Assembly: GCF_000372725.1 (NCBI RefSeq)
Contig: NW_005198244.1
Location: 1,801,841 to 1,865,840, forward strand
Source of the DNA: Emiliania huxleyi CCMP1516
Taxonomy: Eukaryota > Haptophyta > Isochrysidales > Noelaerhabdaceae
Direction of reading: 5' to 3'
DNA: 64,000 nucleotides
Shown here: piece by piece, positions 57,787 to 64,000 of the stretch
How the letters are laid out: each line of letters starts with the position of its first letter
Numbering within the stretch: the stretch's first letter is position 1
The notes under the pieces: generated by a model
The model's input: the letters and a program-made list of their open reading frames with translations, nothing else
Told to the model about the DNA's origin: nothing
The model's database searches: none
Program-made: the position numbers and the translations under genes

Positions 57787-60700
57787 ATGCCCCTCGCGGC
57801 GCTCACCGCCGCCTGCGCACTCCCGGCTTCGAACCCGGCCGGCAGCAGCCTCGAGGCGTGCACGTCGACTGAGACGCCTCCAGAGCAGCAGCTGTTCCCG
57901 CGCTCGCGCCAGCTCGCGCGGCAGCGTGCCTTCGAGGCCCGGACGAGGCCGGGCCAGCCGACGCTGCGCGAGCTCCTCGCAGCCGCTTCCGACTTTGACG
58001 CGAGCGGGCTCGGGCCTGGTCAGCCGGCGCCGGTCACCGCGGTCCTCAATGTGTGGAACCGGCGCACGCTGTGCCGGCAGCTCGAGGCGCTACTCGCGCA
58101 GACGGCGCCGCCCGCGCTCATCTGGGTCTGCGCATTTGGGCCCACGCCGCTCGCCGCGGCCCTCGGCGCTGTCGTCTCGAGGTACAACGACTCGAGGATC
58201 GTCCTCCTCCGCTCCGAGGATCGCGGACGCATCGCCCACCGCGACCCGAAAGGACCCGCGGCAAACCGACCCCTCCCGACGTTCGCGGCAGGCGAACCTC
58301 AAGTACTATGGCCGCTTCCAAGCCGCCCTCGCCGCGCCGACACGCTTCGTGGCGGTGATCGACGACGACATGGTCCCGGGCAGGCGACGGGAGGCGAAGC
58401 TTGCACGCCCGCCGTGGAAGTGAGTGCCCGAGTGGTTGCTCGCTGGTGACAGGCGCCACCTCGAGGCGCTGCTGCACGTGGCGATGCTCCGGCCGCCGCT
58501 CGGCGCGCGGCGGCTGCTCGGCTCGATAGGCTGGCTGCTGCCGCCGCCGCAGCAGGGCCTGGTCTTCCGCTCGTACCGCGCGACGGAGAACAGCTCTGGC
58601 GGGCTGTACGTGCCCGACCTGGCGTACGGGCGCGCGCCGCCATCGGACGAGAGAAGCTTTGCGTCCCGACGAGAGAGGGCCGCCTGCCTTGCACTCCCTC
58701 CCCTGCAGGTCTCAGGAGTAGACTGCACGTTCCCGCATCAAAGCCCTGCCCACCTCGCCCACGCTGTAGGCTCGCGGTGGAGCGGCTACTCGAGGCGGGC
58801 CACCTCTGCCTTGCCACCCTCTGCCCTGCCACCCTCTGCTCTGCCACCTCTGCTCTGCCACCCTCTGCCCTGCCACCCTCTGCCTTGCCACCCTCTGCCC
58901 TGCCACCCTCTGCTCTGCACTTCGGCCACATCCCGGCCGCATCTCGGCCGCATCTCGGCCGCATCTCGGCCACATCTCCGCCAGGTGGACTACCTCTGCT
59001 CGGCGTGGTTCGGGGAGACAGAGTGGGCGACGACGCTTCAGTCCGCGAGGCGCAGCTGCTGACGGCGTCTCTTCACGGCTGCAGCTGTGAGCAGGTGAGG
59101 CTCCTCTTCCGCGAGGCGCCGCTCACGCACGCCACCGGGGAGGACTTCCACCTCTCGCACATGCTGCGCAAGTACGCCGGCGTGCGGTCGTACGTCCTCC
59201 CTGCGGGGGACCCCTCCTTCGGCGGGGACACGGACCACCGGCTCGCCTACTCGCGCTACTCGACGGGGGGCGCACCCACCATCGCACTGCGCGAGCATAG
59301 CCGAGATGTGCCCGCCGAGATCTCCCCGAGATTCACTCGAGATTCACCCGAGGGTTCGCCGAGCTCGTCTCGGCCGAGGAGCGAAATTGCGCGCGCCCGC
59401 CGCGGAGAGATCGGGTGAGGTCGAGATCGGGCGAGGTCGAGATCGGGCGAGGTGTAGCCGTGTCTCGTCAGGCGCGACCGGATCTGGTGGGGCGCACTCC
59501 GGCAAGGCGCCTCCTTCCGGTGGGGCGAGGCAGCGCCCCTCCGTAAGCCGCTCGAGGCGCGAGATCTAGAGATGCAGCCGAGAGGCAGCCGAGAGGCAGC
59601 CGAGAGGCAGCCGAGAGGCAGCCGAGAGGCAGCCGAGAGGCAGCCGAGAGGCAGCCGAGAGGCAGCCGAGAGGCAGCCGAGAGGCAGCCGAGAGGCAGCC
59701 GAGAGGCAGCCGAGAGGCAGCCGAGAGGCAGCCGAGAGGCAGCCGAGAGGCAGCCGAGAGGCAGCCGAGAGGCAGCCGAGAGGCAGCCGAGAGGCAGCCG
59801 AGAGGCAGCCGAGAGGCAGCCGAGAGGCAGCCGAGGGTTGCCCCTTGCCGAGATGCAGCCGAGATGTGGCCCGGCGAGGTGTGGCCGAGGCGTGGCCGAG
59901 TCGTGGCCGCCGGCTGCGCCCGCACGGTCGGTGGGCGAGAGAGGCGCCTCCAAGCCGCCGCCTCGAGCGCACCTCGAGCCCACAGCCCCGCCGCGGCAGG
60001 AGGCGCGCCCCTCGCTCGTCGTCGTCGACGGCGAGGAGCACGCGAGGGCGCTGGCGCCGCTGCTGGGCGCGATCCGCGCCCGCGCTGTGGCGGGCGGCGA
60101 GCTCGCGACGCCACTCGCCGTGTTGGCTCGCCGGGCAGGGGGCGGGGGCGGGGGCGGGGGCGGGGGCGGGGGCGAGGAGCACTGCCACGCGCTCGCGCCT
60201 CTCCTCGGCTTTGTGCGGAGAGACTGCGACGAGAGGCGGCTCGCCCTCCTCGACCTGCCGCTCGCGCGCGGCCAGCCGCTCGACGTGCTCGGCGGGCGGC
60301 GGCGCGGCGGCGCGGGCGGCGGCGCGGCGGCGTCGCACCGGCCGATGCGCATGCGCGCCGCCGCGCTCAAGGGCTTGCACGAGATGGTGTCCTCCCTCCG
60401 CCCGAGGGCGCTGTACTGGCTCGACGACGGCGCCTCCCCGGCGTCGCGTGCGGCGGCGATGCTCTCGCGGCTGACCCCTCCCCTCGCGGCGGGCGCCCTC
60501 GCCCCGGGCTCCGCCGCGTGGGCGGCCGAGGCGCTCGGGCTGCTCTCCCCCGCCCGGCTCGCCAACTGGTCGAAGGGAGGGCTCACCCTCGCGGTCCTCG
60601 CCGACGAGGAGGCGGCCCTCTCGCTCTCCCCGCTCCGCGCCCTCCGCGCCTCTCTCGACGCCGTCGGGTGGGTTGGGCGCCGGCCGCCGCTGCGCCTGCT

Positions 60701-61289
60701 GCTGCCTGCGCCCTTCTCTCCGGCCGCGGTGGCGTTTGCGCACGCGTGGCGGTGGGGCGCCGGGGCGGTGCAGCTGCACACGCGCGCGGTCCCGGCGGCC
60801 GCCTCGGCGCGCGCGGTGGAGGCGTGGATGCCGGGCGCCGACGGAGGCTCGCTCGTGCTGCTGCGCGCCGACGGCGAGGTGTCGCCGGTGCTGCACGCCT
60901 GGCTGGCGCGGCTCTCGCCGGTGCGCACCCGCGGGCTGCTCGCGATCCGGCTGGGCGCGCCGCCGCCGGAGCCCGAGCCCGAGGGCGGCGCGCCGCCGGA
61001 GGCGGACTGCGGCGCCGTCTATTTTGCGGAGCCGTGGGCGGAGCTCCACGCCTTTGCGCGCGGCGTGCTGGCTAGTGCGCCGGCGGCGCAGCCAGAAGGC
61101 GCGCAGCGGGTGCCGGCGTGGGCCGAGCTGCTGGCGCGTTTCGCCGCCCACGCCGGGTACGAGATTCGCAGCCTCCCGGCTGGCGCGCCGCCTCTGTGCC
61201 GCGCGCAGCGGGACCATCATACGACCGCGCTGGCCGGCGCCGAGCATTTGCCCGCCCTGCTGAGAGGACTGGAGGGGGGGAATAAATAA
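57787..61289 (+). CDS. Two-domain glycosyltransferase
   Basis: Exon 1 (57787-58233) has VTAVLNVWNRRTLCRQLEAL, the nucleotide-sugar entry of a GT-A fold. Exon 2 (58292-58383) has NLKYYGRFQAAL and FVAVIDDDMVPG, the metal-binding DxD. Later exons from 58453 have LLGSIGW, VDYLCSAWFGETEW (about 58984) and ATGEDFHLSHMLRKYAG (to about 59290). A long intron of about 700 nt leads to a last exon (60000-61289) whose WRWGAGAVQLHTRAVP, AVEAWMPG and LRADGEVSPVLHAWL resemble a second GT-A module in which the acidic ED-D site reads RADGE. So a working first domain and a degenerate second one are inferred. Introns 1 and 2 are GC-AG. Product and sugar unknown. Confidence 0.65.
58925..58978 (+). repeat. Intronic CATCTCGGCCG array
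   Basis: Five units in the intron before 58984, preceded by a TGCCCTGCCACCCTC array (58810-58915). Confidence 0.85.
59572..59838 (+). repeat. Intronic minisatellite, unit GCAGCCGAGAG
   Basis: About 24 nearly perfect 11-bp copies in the large intron of the glycosyltransferase gene; neighbouring intron DNA (59310-59460) has looser CGAGATC units. High purity suggests recent expansion. Confidence 0.95.
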
Positions 61290-61345
61290 AACGGGCACCT
61301 CTCAGGGCAAAAAGGAGCAGGTCCCCCCGCCCGTGCGGTCTTTTA
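61283..61345 (+). repeat. AAATAAAACGGGCACC repeat at the glycosyltransferase stop codon
   Basis: Begins in the last codons of the gene (AATAAATAAAACGGGCACCT), then AAAAAGGAGCAGGTCCCCCC and CGTGCGG. It may provide the mRNA 3' end. Confidence 0.7.
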
Positions 61346-62094
61346 CTTTGAACTTTGAATTTGGAGGGCGTGTGTAACACGCCGGTGGGGGGCGGTACGT
61401 GAGTCACTGACTGTTTCGTGAGACAATTTTTTTCTGATACCCGATATTGCTATCTCTTTTCCCCCTTTCCGTCGTCGTATGTCGAACGCGTCCTCCCCCC
61501 CCCCCCCCCCCCGTACCGGCCGCGGGGGCTGCGCGCACGCACTTTTCTGGAGAGAATACTTTTACGACGCTAGTCTTGGCTCTCGCACGACACTGGGGTC
61601 TGGGGCACGGCTCGGAGCACTTGGAGGGTTGGAGCACTTGGAGTGCAGTCATCAACCTCACATCCGCCGGGCCGAGGAGCTATGAAGCGCACCCAGCGGG
61701 CCGGATGCTCGGTATCGGGAGCTGCGGGCAAAAAAGCCTTGACCCTTGGGGGATGCGCGTTCGCAGGGAAGGGGCCATAAAGTAAACACGGTTCTCCGAG
61801 GGTTGGTCTGCGCTTTGTGGGTTTCCCCCCTAGCGGCGGAACGCCCCTATTCTACTCGGAGCTACTGTAATGAACACCAGACACGAACACGACTCACACT
61901 CGCACCCGACATCTTCACCCGAGACCCCTCCGCGCAGACTCCTCACCTCCGTTCTGGGGGAGCCCCTCCTCCCCCTCGCGGCCTCGGCCCTGTTCGCTTT
62001 CCGTTGTGGGGTCAGGCAGTGGCTGCGGGGCCCACCTTCCCCTCTTATGCTTCCTCGGCCGCCGTCTCGCCTCGGGACTGGCCTGAGCCCTGGC
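61346..62094. other. Intergenic with dispersed repeat
   Basis: Includes the second copy of the 18575-18665 repeat at 61748-61858. A C-tract lies at 61495-61512. No gene. Confidence 0.5.
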
Positions 62095-62350
62095 CTCGAC
62101 ACCTCGACACCAAACCTCGACACCAACTCGACACCTCGACACCCCCTGCCAACTCCAGGCCAACTCGACACCCTCGACACCCCTCGACACCCCTCGACAC
62201 CATCTAGGCTGTTGCCATGCTCGCCGGTGTCAAGGTGCCAAACTCGACCCCTCGACACCCCTCGACACCCCTCGACACCCCTCGACACCCCCTCGACACC
62301 GCTCGACACCGCTCGACACCGCTCGAACCACTCGACACCGCTTGACACCG
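62095..62350 (+). repeat. CTCGACACC minisatellite, locus 1
   Basis: More than 15 CTCGACACC units, partly interrupted by GCCAACTC variants. A second locus lies 1.4 kb away. Confidence 0.9.
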
Positions 62351-62455
62351 CTCATATCCAGCTGGCGGCCTGCCAGCGGCTCTCTTCTTGCTTATCTGAC
62401 TGCAAAACTTTATAACATAACTCCCCTCCCCTCCCCCCCTCCCCTCCCTCCCTCT

Positions 62456-63232
62456 CTAGCTCTCCCCTCTCCCTCCCAACTCACTAGAATGCAGCAGCCA
62501 CCGGCACCGCACACCTGAGTGAGGCTTAAGGTGAACTGCGGTCATCACCTGGTGCATGCTGGTCCACTCAAAGGCATAGCTGCCATTATCCAATGGCAGT
62601 CCCAGATAGTAGCCCTTGCAGCCTTTGTTCTGGTACCTTAAGGTACGTCTCTGTACCATTTTTTTATGTATGTAGCTCTTACGAACATACCCGTAGGTGA
62701 ACTGCTGACATTTTTATCCTTGAAGACGGTACCGTTTGCATCAACCTCCTGGTACCAGCGCAACAGGAACATGGCCTTCGGGTCATCTACGTGTACCCCC
62801 TTCAAGGGCCGCTCGTCGGCGTCCAACGAAGCAAGATAGGAGCCAGATCATCTGCCCACAGCCCTCTTCTCACCTACATTGCCCCGGGCAACTGCAACAG
62901 CCTCCACGTTGCCAAGTGCCCACACCTTTGATCCACTCTGGAGAGTGAAAGCACAGCAATGTCGTCGTCGTCAGTGATAAAGTCAAGGTCTTCGTCGACA
63001 GAATCAAGCCCACGACTGTGGCCCTAGATCAACCGCTTGACGTGCGGTGGAATCTGTACTTGCGATCCTTTGCCTCCTCCTGAATGCTCTGGTTGAAGTC
63101 ACGGAGCAGGTTGCTCACCTCCTCCAGCACAGCTGCTCGGTCATCTCCCAGCTCGGCATGGTCGTGACCACCGACGCGCGTCGGTACGCATGAGCGCGCG
63201 CTGATAACCGCATCAGCATCAGCAGCATCCAT
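62456..63232 (-). other. Possible unknown gene or decayed element, reverse strand
   Basis: Less GC-biased than the flanks. Reverse frames at 63232-63029 (LEEVSNLLRDFNQSIQEEAK), 62826-62638 (AMFLLRWYQEVDANGTVFKD) and 62659-62456 (YYLGLPLDNGSYAFEWTSMH) have plausible protein composition but are separated; no splice model was convincing and no family is recognised. Confidence 0.3.
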
Positions 63233-63257
63233 TCCTGTGCATCAATGACTGTCTGAT

Positions 63258-63343
63258 CTATCGTCTCCTCAGAGGCGACGCCGCCACGCCCCCGGCCGCC
63301 GCCGCGCCCGCCGCCCGCCCGCCACCGGCGCGCGCCGCGCCCG

Positions 63344-63378
<35 letters not shown>

Positions 63379-63512
63379 GCCGCCGAGCCCGCCGTGGCCG
63401 AGCCCGCTGCCGCCGACGGGCCCGCCGCCGCCGCGCCCGCCGAAGCGGCGACGGCTGCCGCGGCTGCCCCTGCTGATGGCAGCTTTGCTGCCATGCAGAT
63501 CGCTGCGAACAA
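63258..63512 (-). repeat. GCC-rich alanine-type trinucleotide repeat region
   Basis: CCGCCGCGCCCGCCGCC units would encode an Ala/Gly tract on either strand. Probably low-complexity DNA and not a gene by itself. Confidence 0.6.
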
Positions 63513-63689
63513 CAGGCTGGATGCCTAGGCCCCCACGTCAGGCCCCCACAAAGCCTGCGCGCAGCCTGCGCGTTCCAACCGGTCCCCTCTTGGACGCAAG
63601 CCTCATGTGTTCTACTGTGGAGCAGTGTGCTGTGGGGAGAGCTGGGGAGAGGCAAGGATGGTTTCATGCCGTGCTAGCCACACAGACGC

Positions 63690-63860
63690 TCGACACCGCT
63701 CGACACCTTGCGCCACCGACCACGCAACTCGACACCCGCTCGACCCGCTCGACACCCTCGACACCCTCGACACCACTCCTCGACACCTCGACACCGGCAA
63801 GCATGGTATCAGCCTCGACACAGGCCTCGACAGGCCTCGACAGGCCTCGACAGGCCTACT
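63690..63860 (+). repeat. CTCGACACC minisatellite, locus 2
   Basis: CTCGACACC units, followed by five GCCTCGACAG variants. Same core as locus 1. Confidence 0.9.
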
Positions 63861-64000
63861 GGAGCGCGCACCCTGGCACTAGCATAGACAGGTGCCCAGT
63901 GTCGTGCGGAAAGAAAGAAAGAAAAGTCCCGCCACGGAGGTCGAAAGAAAGAAAGAAAACGGCGGACCGCGCCAAACTAACGGACGGATCAGGGATGGCA

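Noticed and set aside
59572-60474. 300-codon forward frame with a QPRGSREAAER repeat
   Set aside because: The 11-bp minisatellite keeps all frames open. It lies between exons, so it is intron and not a repeat protein.
59256-61298. 680-codon reverse-strand open frame over the glycosyltransferase gene
   Set aside because: It is a GC-driven mirror of the forward coding and repeat array; its translation is Arg/Ala-rich with no domain, while the forward frame has enzyme motifs.

Overview
The window is nuclear DNA of a GC-rich unicellular alga, most likely a haptophyte (Emiliania/Chrysochromulina/Prymnesium type). The signs are short introns of roughly 55-180 nt, many with GC-AG rather than GT-AG ends; proteins with signal peptides followed by an LRGG motif; an algal-style arsenic methylation gene; a flagellar SPEF2/CPC1-type CH domain; a BspA-like leucine-rich repeat protein; and abundant small dispersed repeats. 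The lineage is inferred from gene content and splicing style; no rRNA or organelle marker is present. One 100-N scaffold gap lies at 46816-46915.

Layout. 1-2860: repeats and weak ORFs. 2861-9047: three forward genes, namely a BRCT + J-domain + OTU-like fusion, a multi-pass membrane protein, and an arsenate reductase-arsenite methyltransferase fusion. 9048-11424: no gene seen, mostly repeats. 11425-18200: an unrecognised three-exon gene, a SET-domain protein whose stop codon lies in the terminal inverted repeat of a 1.1 kb element, that element (2OG-Fe(II) oxygenase with a zinc finger), and a reverse-strand SF3 helicase beside a palindrome and a large iteron-bearing inverted repeat. 18865-22391: a multi-exon membrane protein ending in an R-S-E ADP-ribosyltransferase domain. 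24037-24337: an array of stem-loops. 24731-29078: a METTL21-like methyltransferase and a FHA-SIM-PARP protein. 29719-34806: DCC-family thiol oxidoreductase, leucine-rich repeat protein, a flagellar CH-domain gene cut by a Ty1/copia remnant, and tRNA 2'-phosphotransferase. 34882-35925: a TIR transposon with a 6-bp target duplication. 36715-41908: GT8-like glycosyltransferase, a divergent pair (PTRHD1 / secretory thioredoxin) and a BCS1-type AAA ATPase. 42228-48560: Ty1/copia fossils, minisatellites and the gap. 48618-53877: ASCC2-like protein and aquaporin. 55105-57435: a large intronless unknown ORF. 57787-61289: a two-domain glycosyltransferase. 61290-64000: repeats and minisatellites.

Most genes are independent housekeeping or signalling genes. 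Themes that recur are ADP-ribosyl-transfer folds (membrane ART, PARP, Tpt1), unusual domain fusions, GC-AG splicing, and intronic minisatellites that share a CGAGATC-like core. The best candidate for something undescribed is 13.1-18.2 kb, where a SET protein, an oxygenase inside TIRs, and a helicase with an origin-like inverted repeat lie side by side.
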